A DNA stretch of 64,000 nucleotides from Longilinea sp964536805 (GTDB lineage: Bacteria; Chloroflexota; Anaerolineae; Anaerolineales; Anaerolineaceae), in NCBI GenBank assembly GCA_964536805.1, contig CAZHYQ010000013.1:1-64000 (forward strand). Reading direction: 5' to 3'. Positions within the stretch are counted from its first letter, which is position 1, and the number at the start of each line of letters is the position of its first letter. The position numbers and the translations under genes were made by a program. Under the pieces are notes generated by a model that saw nothing but the letters and a program-made list of their open reading frames with translations, was not told where the DNA came from and did no database searches. This document shows, piece by piece, positions 1 to 9,658 of this stretch.

Positions 1-444
1 GTGGGCATGCTGATCTGCGAGGATTTCTGGCATGCCTCGCCGCCCTACCTGCTGTGGCTGGACGGCGCCGACCTGCTGCTGTTTGCTTCCGCCTCGCCGG
101 GTCGCGGCCTGACGCACGAGGCGCAGCTTGAATCGGCGCGCTGGGTCGATCACATCAACCGCGCCTACGCCAGCCTGTTCACCTCGTTTGTGGCGCACAG
201 CAACCGCGTGGGTTACGAGGACGGGCTGAACTTCTGGGGCGGCTCGGCGCTCTACGACCCCGACGGTAACCAACTGGCCTGCGGGCCGTTCCATACCGAG
301 GCGCTGACCTTTGGCGAGATCGACCTCAACCAGCTGCACCGCACGCGCGCGCGCCTGCCCATGCTGCGGGACGAACGCACCGCGCTGATGCAGCGCGAGA
401 TGAACCGCATTCTGTCCGACGGCCGCCGTTCGTCGGGACGCTGA
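1..444 (+). CDS. Carbon-nitrogen hydrolase (nitrilase superfamily), 3' part
   Basis: The N-terminal part lies outside the window, so only the C-terminal half or so is seen. The GTG at base 1 is probably an internal valine. The segment begins just before the nitrilase-type catalytic cysteine in ICEDFWH, followed by the conserved hydrophobic strand ending in ASASPGRG and by VGYEDGLNFWGGS, typical of amidases that release ammonia. It ends 26 bp before nadE on the same strand. In many bacteria a glutamine amidase domain is fused to NAD synthetase; here the two activities seem to be split into neighbouring genes, so this protein probably supplies ammonia to NadE or acts as a related amidase. The family is clear; the exact substrate is inferred from context only. 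Confidence 0.8.
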   Translation: MGMLICEDFWHASPPYLLWLDGADLLLFASASPGRGLTHEAQLESARWVDHINRAYASLFTSFVAHSNRVGYEDGLNFWGGSALYDPDGNQLACGPFHTEALTFGEIDLNQLHRTRARLPMLRDERTALMQREMNRILSDGRRSSGR

Positions 445-470
445 GCCGCGAAGCACCCGAAGGGGCTGAC

Positions 471-1298
471 ATGATGAATGTAGACCTGACCATCAACACT
501 GACCTGGCCCGCGGCATCCTGACGGGCTTCATCCGCAGCGAGTTGAACCGCATGGGTTTCAGCAAGGCGGTCATCAACCTGTCCGGCGGCATCGACTCGG
601 CCCTGTCCTGCTACCTGGCAGCCGCAGCGCTGGGCGCGCAAAACGTGCTGGCCATCCGCCTGCCCTACCGCACTTCCGCCCAGGATTCGCTCGACGACGC
701 GCAAAAAGTGATCGACGCGCTGGGGGTGCAATCCATTACCCATGAAATTACGGCCATGGTGGATCCGCTCATCCAGGCTTTTCCTGAAATGAGCAACACG
801 CGCAAGGGCAACATCATGGCGCGCGCGCGCATGATCGTGCTTTACGATCAGAGCGAAGCCTTCCACGGGCTGGCCATCGGCACGGGCAACAAGACAGAGA
901 TCCTGCTGGGCTACACCACGCTGTACGGCGACGCGGCCTGCGCCATCAACCCGCTTGGCGATTTATATAAAACGCAGGTCCGCCAGCTTTCTGCGGCCGT
1001 AGGGGTGCCGGCGTCCATTATCGACAAAGCACCATCCGCCGACCTGTGGAGCGGGCAAACCGACGAGGGCGAGCTGGGCTTCACTTATGCCGACGTTGAC
1101 CGGCTGCTCTACCTGATGATCGACCAGCGCTACACCCCGCAGGAAGCGGTGGATGCCGGCTTTGCCGCGCCGTTCGTCAACGCGGTGGTCGAACGCATCC
1201 GGCGCAACCAGTTCAAGCGCGTGCTGCCGCCCATCGCCAAGCTATCCAACCGCACCGTCGGCTACGACTTTTTGTACCTGCGGGATTGGGGAACGTGA
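471..1298 (+). CDS. nadE: NAD+ synthetase, ammonia-dependent type
   Basis: This 275-residue cytoplasmic enzyme would convert nicotinic acid adenine dinucleotide, ATP and ammonia to NAD+, the last step of NAD synthesis. The N-terminal region carries the ATP-pyrophosphatase loop NLSGGIDSALS at about residues 37-47, and GTGNKTEILLGYTTLYGD is the classic substrate-binding stretch near residue 140. PSADLWSGQTDEGELG is also family-typical. Length fits the single-domain form with no fused glutaminase. The preceding amidase gene on the same strand probably provides ammonia. The ATG follows GGGGCTGAC, a weak ribosome-binding site. A heptamer tandem repeat starts 5 bp after the stop codon. Confidence 0.95.
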   Translation: MMNVDLTINTDLARGILTGFIRSELNRMGFSKAVINLSGGIDSALSCYLAAAALGAQNVLAIRLPYRTSAQDSLDDAQKVIDALGVQSITHEITAMVDPLIQAFPEMSNTRKGNIMARARMIVLYDQSEAFHGLAIGTGNKTEILLGYTTLYGDAACAINPLGDLYKTQVRQLSAAVGVPASIIDKAPSADLWSGQTDEGELGFTYADVDRLLYLMIDQRYTPQEAVDAGFAAPFVNAVVERIRRNQFKRVLPPIAKLSNRTVGYDFLYLRDWGT

Positions 1299-1303
1299 GA
1301 AGA

Positions 1304-1356
1304 AGCTGTTAGCTGTTAGCTTTTAGCTATAAGCTTCTAGCTCTTAGCTTTTAGCT
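1304..1356. repeat. Period-7 tandem repeat, AGCTNNN type
   Basis: Seven successive heptamers (AGCTGTT, AGCTGTT, AGCTTTT, AGCTATA, AGCTTCT, AGCTCTT, AGCTTTT) end in a final AGCT. The array is the approximate reverse complement of the one at 1486-1544, so the two could pair across the intergenic region. Confidence 0.9.
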
Positions 1357-1485
1357 GCCTGCCCTCGTAGGGGGTTAGCTAAAACCAAAACGATTCAACC
1401 CTGGTGATGTGTAATAGAATAGAAACCGCAATGCTTGTCAGGGTTTTTCCCTGGCATAAGAATTTGATCAATATCTTCTCCAAGA

Positions 1486-1544
1486 GCTAATGGCTAATCG
1501 CTAACCGCTAACGGCTAATCGCTAACCGCTAAAAGCTAACCGCT
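1486..1544. repeat. Period-7 tandem repeat, GCTAANN type
   Basis: Eight heptamers of the form GCTAANN (GCTAATG, GCTAATC, GCTAACC and so on) end in GCT five bases before the start codon of the MFS gene. No Shine-Dalgarno sequence is visible between the array and the ATG. A related array lies at 53781-53842. Confidence 0.9.
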
Positions 1545-1549
1545 GCCTT

Positions 1550-2818
1550 ATGATCCTTCCTCCCGCACTTCGCCACCGCCGCTTTGTTTTATTGTGGATC
1601 GGGCTGTTCATCTCGGTCGCCGGGTCGCAGATGCAGTACTGGTCGCTGCTCTGGCACATCCGCGAGCTGACCGATCAACCCATCGCCGTCAGCGGCATCG
1701 GGCTGGCGCGCTTCATCCCCATACTGGCCTTTGCACTCATCGGCGGCCTGTTCGCCGACCGCTATGACCGGCGCAAGATCATGATCATCACCCAGACCAC
1801 CATGGCGCTGGTGGCCGTGGCGTTGGGGGTGCTCACCCTGAGCGGCCAGATCCGCCTGGGTTGGATCTACCTGCTGACCGCGGTGCAGGCAGTGGCCATT
1901 TCCTTCGACCTGCCAGCGCGCCAGTCGCTGGTGCCCAACCTCGTACCGCGCGAGGACCTGCCCAGCGCCTTCAGCATGATGTCGATCGCCTTCGATCTGG
2001 GCGCCATCATCGGCCCGGGCTTGAGCGGTCTGAGCATCGCCGCCTGGGGGCTTTCATCGGTCTATCTGATCAATGCCGCCTCCTACCTGGCGGTCATCGC
2101 GGCGCTGCTGTGGATTGGACCGGTGACGCAGCAGGCGGTCAGGCGCAGCAATGCCAACGGCAACAGCCGCTTTGACCTGCGCGGACGCATCGGCGCCGGT
2201 CTTTCCGACATCCGCGAGGGCGTGCATTTCATCCTGCACCAGCCGGTCATCCTGGGCAGCATGATTTTGGATTTCCTTGCCACCTTCTTTTCCTCGGCCA
2301 ACACCTTATTACCCTTCATCACCCGCGACGTGCTGCACGCCGGCGTTCAGCAGTACGGCTGGCTGTCAGCGGCCCAGTCCATTGGTGCGGTCAGCGCCGC
2401 CCTGGTCATTTCACAGCGCACGCGCATCCGCAAACAGGGCAGACTGCTGCTGGGGGCGGTAGGTCTATTCGGCCTGGCGACCATCCTGTTCGGGTTATCG
2501 CGCAGCTTCTGGTTCACCCTGGGCGCGCTCATCCTGATCGGCGCGGCCGATTCGGTCAGCACGATCCTGCGCAACACCATCCGCCAGTTGCAAACGCCGG
2601 ACGGACTGCGCGGCCGCATGGTCAGCATCAACCAGATCTTCTTCCAGGGCGGGCCTCAGCTTGGCGAGGTGGAATCGGGGCTGGTGGCGCAAGCGTTCAG
2701 CCCGGCCGCCGCAATTATCGTTGGCGGGGTGGGCTGCGTCGTGGCGGCCGGTTTTGTGGCGCGCCAGTGGCCGCAATTGCGCGCCTATGACGGCGTGGAC
2801 GACCAAATCAACCCTTAA
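1550..2818 (+). CDS. MFS exporter, EntS/MFS_3-like
   Basis: A 422-residue integral membrane protein with about 12 predicted hydrophobic segments. The start RHRRFVLLWIGLFISVAGSQMQ and the intracellular loop GGLFADRYDRRK after the second helix match the MFS_3 group that includes the enterobactin exporter EntS and many uncharacterised drug exporters. The central motif LPARQSLVPNLVPREDLPSA is typical of the same group. It would act as a proton-driven exporter in the cytoplasmic membrane; the substrate cannot be told from sequence. No ribosome-binding site is visible before the ATG because the tandem repeat runs almost up to it. It converges with the giant secreted nuclease gene across a strong hairpin. 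Confidence 0.85.
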   Translation: MILPPALRHRRFVLLWIGLFISVAGSQMQYWSLLWHIRELTDQPIAVSGIGLARFIPILAFALIGGLFADRYDRRKIMIITQTTMALVAVALGVLTLSGQIRLGWIYLLTAVQAVAISFDLPARQSLVPNLVPREDLPSAFSMMSIAFDLGAIIGPGLSGLSIAAWGLSSVYLINAASYLAVIAALLWIGPVTQQAVRRSNANGNSRFDLRGRIGAGLSDIREGVHFILHQPVILGSMILDFLATFFSSANTLLPFITRDVLHAGVQQYGWLSAAQSIGAVSAALVISQRTRIRKQGRLLLGAVGLFGLATILFGLSRSFWFTLGALILIGAADSVSTILRNTIRQLQTPDGLRGRMVSINQIFFQGGPQLGEVESGLVAQAFSPAAAIIVGGVGCVVAAGFVARQWPQLRAYDGVDDQINP

Positions 2819-2856
2819 CTAGCCGGAGCGCAGACCAAAACATGTTCCGTAAACAA

Positions 2857-2886
2857 CACCCGGGCGAGATTACTCTCGCCCGGGTG
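2857..2886. terminator. Bidirectional terminator hairpin between convergent genes
   Basis: A perfect 13-bp stem, CACCCGGGCGAGA against TCTCGCCCGGGTG, closes a TTAC loop. It lies between the ends of the MFS gene and the nuclease gene. Read on the minus strand it is followed by the T-rich TTGTTT, so it serves the minus-strand gene best; no T tract follows on the plus strand. Confidence 0.75.
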
Positions 2887-2909
2887 CATGATTTACCGAA
2901 CTTAATGAA

Positions 2910-5900
2910 TTACCGTCCGATGACCGGCAGGAAGATCTTGAAGGCGTTCAATACCACCGAGAGGGTGAAAGTGGTCTCGGCCGTGCCGCCCTGGCCGTCA
3001 TCGACCGCCACCTTGATGAGGTAGTCGCCGACATCCGCGTTTTGCGGCGTGCCGCTGAAGGCAAGCGTACCCTCGTCAAAGCTTAGCCAGGCCGGCAAAG
3101 CGCCGCCGGCCAGCGTGACCGTGTAAGCCAGCGGGTCGCCGTCTGCATCGGTGAAAGCCGGGATGGTGTAGGTGTGGGCGTCGCGCGCCTGCCAGATCAC
3201 ATTGGAGATCACCGGAGCCAGCGGTACATCATTGACCGGGTTGACCGTGATTTCGACGGTGCCGGTATCAGAGAGGCTGCCGTCGCTGGCGGTGAAGGTG
3301 AAGCTGTCAGGGCCGTGATAGTTGGCAGCCGGGGTGTAGGTGAAGGCGCCGGTGGCTGCAGTGATGTTAACTGTGCCGTGCGCTGGAGCGGTTCCAACGG
3401 TGTAGCTCAGTGTATCGCCATCTACGTCGGTGGCGCTCACGGTGCCGGTCAACGGGGTATCTTCATCCATCGCCAGCGTCTGATCAGCCGCCACGGGCGG
3501 ATCGTTGGCCGGCGCAACGGTGATGGTCACCGTCCCGCTGTCGCTGCTGGTGCCGTCGCTAGCCGTGAAGATGAAGCTGTCGGGGCCGTTATAGCCCGCG
3601 ACCGGGGTGTAGGTGAAGGCGCCCGTAGATGCTGTGAGGCTCAGCGTTCCGTGGAGCGGCTGGGTATCCACGGCAAAGGTGAGCACATCGCCATCGCCGT
3701 CAAAGGCGGTTACGGTTCCTTCGAAGGCAACATCTTCGGTCACATTGATCGATTGGTCGGCGGCAATGGGCGGGTCGGGCACCGAGGTGACCATGATGGT
3801 CACGGCGCCAACATCCGAACCGCCGTCGCCGTCAGTCACGGTGAAGGTGAAGCTGTCGGGACCGTGATAGTTGGCAGCCGGGGTGTAGGTGAACGCACCC
3901 GTGGCCGGGGTAATGTTCAGCGTGCCGTGCGCCGGGCAGGTGGCCTGGACGAAGGTAAAGACGGTGCTTTCCACATCCGTGGCAGTCAGGGTGCCGTTCA
4001 GGGCGGTATCTTCCGCCGTGCTGAGATTCTGGTCGCCGGCCACGGGCAGATCGTTGACCGAGGCGACCGTGATGGAAATGAGACCCGTATCCGAACCGCC
4101 GTGGCCGTCATTGACGGAGAAAGTGAAGCTGTCGGGTCCGTGGTAGTTGGCTGCCGGGGTATAAGTGAACGCGCCAGTGGATGCAGTGATGTTCAGTGTG
4201 CCGTGCAGCGGGGCAATGCTCTGGGCGTATGTGAGCGTATCCCCATCTGCATCGGTGGCGGTCAAGGTGCCGTTCAGCGGGGTGTCCTCATTGGTCGTCA
4301 ACGTTTGATCACCGGCCACCGGCAGGTCGTTGACCGAGGTAACGGTGATATTGATCTGGCCGGTGTCGGTTCCGCCGTGGCCGTCGCTGACGGTGAAGGT
4401 AAAGCTGTCGAGGCCGTGGTAATTGGCGGCCGGGGTGTAGGTGAAGGCGCCGGTGGAACCAGTGATATTCAGCGTTCCGTGCGACGGGGCAGCCAACTGG
4501 GTGTAGGTGAGGGTATCCCCGTCCACGTCGCTGGCGGTCAACGTACCATTCAGGACGGTGTCTTCATTGGTCGTCAGCGATTGGTCGCCAGCCACCGGCA
4601 GGTCGTTGACCGAGGTGACCGTGATCGAAATGACACCGGTGTCGGTACCGCCGTGCCCGTCATTGACGGTAAAGGTGAAGCTGTCGGGGCCGTGGTAGTT
4701 GGCAGCCGGGGTGTAGGTGAAGGCGCCAGTGCCGGCAGTGATGGTTAACGACCCGTGGCCCGGGGCGATTGCCTGGGAATACGTGAGCGTATCCCCATCC
4801 GCGTCGCTGGCGGTCAAGGTGCCGGTCAGGGCGGTGTCTTCCGCCGTACTGAGGTTCTGATCGCCGGCCACGGGCAGGTCGTTGACCGAGGTGACCGTGA
4901 TGGAAATGACGCCAGTATCGGTACCGCTGTGTCCGTCATTCACCGTGAAGGTGAAACTGTCGGGGCCATGGTAGTTGGCCGTCGGGGTATAAGTGAACGC
5001 GCCGGTGGCGGCCGTGATGCTCAGCGTGCCGTGCGCCGGTGCGATGGTTTGGGAATACGTGAGTGTATCCTCATCGACGTCGGTCGCGGTCAGTGTGCCG
5101 TTCAGGAGGGTGTCTTCATTGGTGGTCAGCGACTGGTCGCCAGCCACGGGCAGGTCATTGACCGAGGTGACCGTGATATTGATCTGGCCGGTGTCGGTTC
5201 CGCTGTGTCCGTCGCTGACGGTGAAGGTGAAGCTGTCAGGACCGTGGTAGTTGGCGGCCGGGGTGTAGGTGAACGCACCGGTGGCGGCCGTGATGCTCAG
5301 CGTGCCGTGCGATGGGGCAGCCAACTGGGTGTAGGTGAGGGTATCGCCGTCCACATCTGTCGCTGTCAACGTACCATTCAGGGGGGTGTCTTCATTGGTG
5401 GTCAGCGACTGGTCGCCAGCCACGGGCAGGTCATTGACCGAGGTGACCGTGATATTGATCTGGCCGGTGTCGGTGCCGCTGTGCCCGTCGTTAACGGTGA
5501 AGGTGAAGCTGTCGGGGCCGTTGTAGTTGGCGGCCGGGGTATAGGTGAACGCGCCGGTTGCGGCGGTGATGTTCAGCGTGCCATGGGCCGGGCCAACCAG
5601 CTGAGTGTAGCTCAGCGAATCCCCATCCACGTCGCTAGCGGTCAGGGTGCCATTCAGGGCGATGTCTTCATTGGTGGTCAAGGTTTGATCGCCCGCCACG
5701 GGAGCGTCGTTGACCGGGGAGACCGTGATGGAAACCGTGCCGGAATCCGACCCGCCGCGGTCGTCATTGGCCACGAAAGTGAAGCTGTCAGGGCCGTTAT
5801 AGTTCAGCGCGGGAGTGTAGGTAAAGGCGCCGGTGGTGTTATTGAAGATCAGCGTGCCGTGCGATGGACTGATTCCACGGGCAAAAGTGATCGGATCGCC

Positions 5901-8900
5901 GTTGCCGTCGGTGGCGGTCACAGTGCCATCCAGGGCGGTATCTTCATTGGTCGTCAGCGATTGATCGCCAGCCACCGGGCTGACGTTGGGCGTCCGGACG
6001 GTGATCGAAATGACGGCGATGCTATTCCCGGAATGACCGTCGCTGACATCGAAGGTAAAGCTGTCGCTGCCCAGGAAACCGGTTGTCGGCGTGTAAGAAA
6101 AAGCGCCTGTGGCGGTATTATAAGAGGTGATTACGCCGTGGACTGGTGCGAGGGCGATGCCGTAGGTAAGCGTGTCGCCGTCCACATCGGTAGCCGTCAG
6201 GGTGCCATTCAGCACGCTGTTCTGATCCACGAATAAGGATTGAGCCAGCGCCACTGGATTGTCATTGAGCGGATAAATCGTGAGCGAGATGGTACCGGTA
6301 TCGGTGCCGCCCCGGCCGTCGCTGACCACAAAGGTGAAGCTGTCGAGGCCGAAATAGTTGCTGGCCGGGGTATAGGTGAAGACCCCGGTGGCAGCGATGA
6401 TGTTCACCGTACCGTGCGCTGGCGCGGTGCCCAGGGCGTAGGTGAGCGGGTCATTGTCAAGGTCGCTGGCGGTGAGAGGCTCCGAGAGGGCTGTATCCTC
6501 ATTGGTGGTCCAGGCCAGGTCGATGGCTACGGGATCGTGGTTAAGGTTGAGACCGATCACCACCGGGTCGTGGTCGGCTGCACGGTATTTATCGGCAGCG
6601 TAAAGCGAGACCAGCTGGCCGGCGGTTTTGTTTTCGGTGTTGTAATCCAAGACAGAGGGTTCATCGGCGTTGATGTGATGGGTCACCGCGCCAGTCACCT
6701 GCGTGACCAGGTTGGCGGTAGCCAGGGCGTGGTCGAGATAACCCCACTGGCCGTCAAAGCCGTAGGTGTAGGCGGAAACGCCGTTGTATTGGGAAATCAG
6801 GTTGGTGTAACCGGCATTTTGGATGGCGGTGATGGGGTCTTCCATGGCGTAGGCATTCAAATCGCCCAGAATGAGCACATCCCCGTCGCCAGTTCCGGTG
6901 GGGTTGCCCGCCAGCCAGGTTGCCAGCGCATTGGCGGCATTGGTGCGCACAAGATTGCAATTGCCCTGCCCGTCGCCGGCATCCGGCGTATCGCAGGCTG
7001 AGTCCTTGCTCTTCAGGTGGTTTGCCACAGCAATGAAACGCGAACCGGTGGAGACTTCCTGGAAAGCCTGGGCCAGCGCCGGCCGGTTGCGGGCGGTGGT
7101 GTCACCGCCGTTGACAAAGGCGGTGCTGTTCAGCGCGGCGGTGGTGCCCACCGGGGTAACCGTGGCCGGCCGATAGACAAAACCGACCTTGATGGCATCC
7201 GTGCCGAGCACGTTGGTCTGCCCGGTGAGGGCGTCGGCGTTGATAAAGGCGTAGGTGCCCGGAGCGGTGGCTGTATTCAGCCGGTCGACCAGATCCTGAA
7301 TCGCGCTGCCTGTGCCGTAGCCGTCATTTTCAAGTTCCATCAAGCCGATGACATCCGCGCCGGTGGCCAGAACGGCCTGAACAAGCTTGGGCCACTGGCG
7401 GTCGAATTCGGTCTGGTTGCTGGCGCCGCGGCAGTCGGTGGCTGCGCCGCCCGCGCCCAGCATGCAGGCGCCCGCGCCAAAGGTATTGAAGTAATTCTGC
7501 GTATTCAGGGTCGCAACCCGCAGCCGGCTTGGCGGCAACCAAGCCTGATCATTTGGGCGAGCGTTGGAGGATTCTATGAATGCCGGAAAGCCCCCTCCCA
7601 TGGCATTGATCGGACGCAACCTATAAGCATTGCCGCTAATGCTGTTTCCACTCCAAGTATAGGTCATCAGTCCAACGATATTGGAGGCTGAATCGCCACT
7701 ACGTAAGGGGTTATCGGCCGCAAGCCATTCTCCGCCTTGACCGAAATAGATCGGGTCGGGATATTCATTGTTAAGACTGTCATCCATGAGGATGCGGTTA
7801 AGATCATTTTGAGCCTGCAAAGCCAGGGCGGTCGCGCCAGGGGCAACCACATTGGTCGGCTGCGGCAGGCGCATGGGAGAGAGCACAACCTCGCCGAAGC
7901 GGCCCAACAGGCTGTTGCCGGTGACATACATCGTTTGCGGCAGGCGCACCAGCATGCCCTCATAGCGTTCCAGGTAAGTGGCCGATGGCAACGGCAGGGT
8001 CACATCGGTGGGGGCGATGGTGGCGCCGAGGCTGCATATCGCCACGGTGCTGACGGTAATTTGCGTCTGGCCCTGGTATTCGCCAGCCGTGCCGGTAACG
8101 CGCACCACTTCGCCCACGTGTACGGTGTCGAGGCCGCTGCTGCTGTAGACGAAAATGCCGTCGGAAGAGGCCGGGTTGGCGTCGCCGGTCAGGTCTTGAA
8201 TGAAGTAGCCCTGCAGGGCGGGCGATGCACCTTCATTGTCGCCCACCACGATGCCCTGGGTGGCAACCGTGCCGGTGATGGCCGCTGTTGCACCGCTGCC
8301 CTGGATGGCATAGATGGGGGTAAAGGGATCGCCGCACACAGCGCTGCCGGGGGCGGTGGTGAATGACCAGCTGTAATCCGCCGCCATCGGCCGGCCTGAG
8401 CCGGCCTGTTCGGTGACGAGCGTGTTTTCAAGCGTGACAGTGCATAACTCGGTCGGCCAGAAGTCGGCCGAGGGGTTGATGGTGTAGGTCAACGAATCGG
8501 CGCTGGAAGCGATGCCCGCGTGCGTACCCGATGCACTGCAGGATATGGTAAAGAAACCGGCGGCAACATTGACCAATTCGCTGAAGGTGACGCTCAAATC
8601 AGCGTTGAAAGCCACGCCCGTGGCGCCGTTGAGCGGCGTGGTGGCGGTGACAGTAGGAACCGGATCACCGACTGGTGTGCCAGTGATGGAAATATCATCG
8701 ATGCCAACCCACTCGTCGTTGCCGATCGCATTGGTGGTCATGACGCGCAACTGTACAACCGCCTGGTTGTTCGCCGCGGGCGGGAGCGTGACAGAAACCG
8801 GCGTCGATTGGACGTTGCCTGGTACCGTGGCATCGGCGACAAAGGCTGCTGGTACATTGGTGAAACTGCCAGCGCTGCCCACGCGGTAATGCAAAGCAAC

Positions 8901-9380
8901 CTGCTGGATTGCGTCATCCGTGCCCGCCTCGATGTCGCGCACAGCATAACTCACATGAATGGTCTCCATTCCGGTGGTGTTGATCGATAAAAGCAAATAG
9001 GGAGCATCCGCTGTGGAGGAACCGGTCAATGCAACAACCGGATCTGCCAGTTCAAATTCAGCCACGCCGCCGGTTGCATAAGTTAGTGGATTGGTCTGGT
9101 TTGGCGCCAGAGTAACAACGCCGGGTGAATCGTCAGCCAGAATGGTCTGCGGATCGGTGCCTGTTGTGGCCGTTAAACCATCGCCGCGGTATCCCATGAT
9201 CCCGGTCACGCCGCTCCAATCATTCGCTGCGGTGATCAGACCGGTGTTGGTCCAATTTTGCGTGAAAGGCAGGGTTTGAACCGTACCGTCGGCCGAGGCA
9301 CTTTGCGCCGGCAGAGCCAGCGCGCTGGCGGCCAGGGTAAGGATTACCAGTAAGTTCCAGAAGCGTAGATTCAGTTTCAT
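2910..9380 (-). CDS. Giant secreted EEP-family nuclease with 12 cadherin-like repeats
   Basis: About 2156 residues. The start is placed at the ATG preceded by GAGGGG, 15 codons inside the longest frame, giving a clear signal peptide (MKLNLRFWNLLVILTLAASA). Order of modules: signal peptide; a beta-rich N-terminal module (about 30-245); an SbsA-type Ig domain; an OB-fold like that of YhcR-type nucleases; an EEP domain (about 640-960) with LNTQNYFN, LMELEND, NHLKSK, ILGDLNAY and ADHDPV; twelve repeats of about 92 residues with NEDT, GTLTATDVDGDTLTY and FTYTPAANYHGPDSFTF; then a putative Ig domain and the tail FKIFLPVIGR. The protein is probably exported and degrades extracellular DNA or other phosphodiesters, with the repeats acting as a stalk or calcium-dependent adhesive. 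It is a paralogue of the gene at 15577-18744, which lacks the repeat array. Nuclease activity is inferred from motifs. Confidence 0.85.
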   Translation of the reverse strand: MKLNLRFWNLLVILTLAASALALPAQSASADGTVQTLPFTQNWTNTGLITAANDWSGVTGIMGYRGDGLTATTGTDPQTILADDSPGVVTLAPNQTNPLTYATGGVAEFELADPVVALTGSSTADAPYLLLSINTTGMETIHVSYAVRDIEAGTDDAIQQVALHYRVGSAGSFTNVPAAFVADATVPGNVQSTPVSVTLPPAANNQAVVQLRVMTTNAIGNDEWVGIDDISITGTPVGDPVPTVTATTPLNGATGVAFNADLSVTFSELVNVAAGFFTISCSASGTHAGIASSADSLTYTINPSADFWPTELCTVTLENTLVTEQAGSGRPMAADYSWSFTTAPGSAVCGDPFTPIYAIQGSGATAAITGTVATQGIVVGDNEGASPALQGYFIQDLTGDANPASSDGIFVYSSSGLDTVHVGEVVRVTGTAGEYQGQTQITVSTVAICSLGATIAPTDVTLPLPSATYLERYEGMLVRLPQTMYVTGNSLLGRFGEVVLSPMRLPQPTNVVAPGATALALQAQNDLNRILMDDSLNNEYPDPIYFGQGGEWLAADNPLRSGDSASNIVGLMTYTWSGNSISGNAYRLRPINAMGGGFPAFIESSNARPNDQAWLPPSRLRVATLNTQNYFNTFGAGACMLGAGGAATDCRGASNQTEFDRQWPKLVQAVLATGADVIGLMELENDGYGTGSAIQDLVDRLNTATAPGTYAFINADALTGQTNVLGTDAIKVGFVYRPATVTPVGTTAALNSTAFVNGGDTTARNRPALAQAFQEVSTGSRFIAVANHLKSKDSACDTPDAGDGQGNCNLVRTNAANALATWLAGNPTGTGDGDVLILGDLNAYAMEDPITAIQNAGYTNLISQYNGVSAYTYGFDGQWGYLDHALATANLVTQVTGAVTHHINADEPSVLDYNTENKTAGQLVSLYAADKYRAADHDPVVIGLNLNHDPVAIDLAWTTNEDTALSEPLTASDLDNDPLTYALGTAPAHGTVNIIAATGVFTYTPASNYFGLDSFTFVVSDGRGGTDTGTISLTIYPLNDNPVALAQSLFVDQNSVLNGTLTATDVDGDTLTYGIALAPVHGVITSYNTATGAFSYTPTTGFLGSDSFTFDVSDGHSGNSIAVISITVRTPNVSPVAGDQSLTTNEDTALDGTVTATDGNGDPITFARGISPSHGTLIFNNTTGAFTYTPALNYNGPDSFTFVANDDRGGSDSGTVSITVSPVNDAPVAGDQTLTTNEDIALNGTLTASDVDGDSLSYTQLVGPAHGTLNITAATGAFTYTPAANYNGPDSFTFTVNDGHSGTDTGQINITVTSVNDLPVAGDQSLTTNEDTPLNGTLTATDVDGDTLTYTQLAAPSHGTLSITAATGAFTYTPAANYHGPDSFTFTVSDGHSGTDTGQINITVTSVNDLPVAGDQSLTTNEDTLLNGTLTATDVDEDTLTYSQTIAPAHGTLSITAATGAFTYTPTANYHGPDSFTFTVNDGHSGTDTGVISITVTSVNDLPVAGDQNLSTAEDTALTGTLTASDADGDTLTYSQAIAPGHGSLTITAGTGAFTYTPAANYHGPDSFTFTVNDGHGGTDTGVISITVTSVNDLPVAGDQSLTTNEDTVLNGTLTASDVDGDTLTYTQLAAPSHGTLNITGSTGAFTYTPAANYHGLDSFTFTVSDGHGGTDTGQINITVTSVNDLPVAGDQTLTTNEDTPLNGTLTATDADGDTLTYAQSIAPLHGTLNITASTGAFTYTPAANYHGPDSFTFSVNDGHGGSDTGLISITVASVNDLPVAGDQNLSTAEDTALNGTLTATDVESTVFTFVQATCPAHGTLNITPATGAFTYTPAANYHGPDSFTFTVTDGDGGSDVGAVTIMVTSVPDPPIAADQSINVTEDVAFEGTVTAFDGDGDVLTFAVDTQPLHGTLSLTASTGAFTYTPVAGYNGPDSFIFTASDGTSSDSGTVTITVAPANDPPVAADQTLAMDEDTPLTGTVSATDVDGDTLSYTVGTAPAHGTVNITAATGAFTYTPAANYHGPDSFTFTASDGSLSDTGTVEITVNPVNDVPLAPVISNVIWQARDAHTYTIPAFTDADGDPLAYTVTLAGGALPAWLSFDEGTLAFSGTPQNADVGDYLIKVAVDDGQGGTAETTFTLSVVLNAFKIFLPVIGR
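3220..6545. repeat. Tandem coding repeat of about 277 bp, 12 copies
   Basis: This stretch encodes the twelve cadherin-like (Big_9/VCBS-like) modules of the giant nuclease. The middle copies (about 4 to 10) are nearly identical at DNA level, while the outermost copies diverge. That pattern suggests recent expansion or gene conversion in the middle. Copy number in the assembly could be collapsed or inflated. Confidence 0.9.
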
Positions 9381-9595
9381 GGTTTTCCCCTCTATAAAAT
9401 TGCCAAAGAAAAGTGAAACGGACACGATTATGCCCGCTGATTGATTCTAGCATGTTTCCGGGAAAGGATAGTTGTAACCTGCAATTTTGTAACTTTAGCT
9501 TGTTAACCGGCCGCTCCCACCCGCTGGAGAATAAAGCCTCACACAGGATCAATACAGTTGCCAAACTCCCAGGGTTGGGCTGGAAATGTTGAGCC

Positions 9596-9631
9596 AAAAA
9601 AAAGCGGGGGAGCGTTGTTACGCTCCCCCGC
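9596..9631 (-). terminator. Rho-independent terminator of the PHP-domain gene
   Basis: Read on the minus strand, an 11-bp perfect stem GCGGGGGAGCG / CGCTCCCCCGC with loop TAACAA is followed by eight T. It lies just past the stop codon of the secreted PHP protein and separates it from the giant nuclease gene. Confidence 0.92.
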
Positions 9632-9658
9632 CGGGTGGTTACTGCACTGGCAGGTTAG

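Noticed and set aside
3174..6236. Two long plus-strand open frames (about 500 codons each) opposite the giant nuclease
   Set aside because: They mirror the repeats of the secreted protein on the other strand, have no ribosome-binding sites and give Gly/Val/Arg-rich sequence without domains.
3220..6545. Possible CRISPR array because of regular repeats
   Set aside because: Repeats are about 277 bp, coding and in frame; there are no short repeats with unique spacers.
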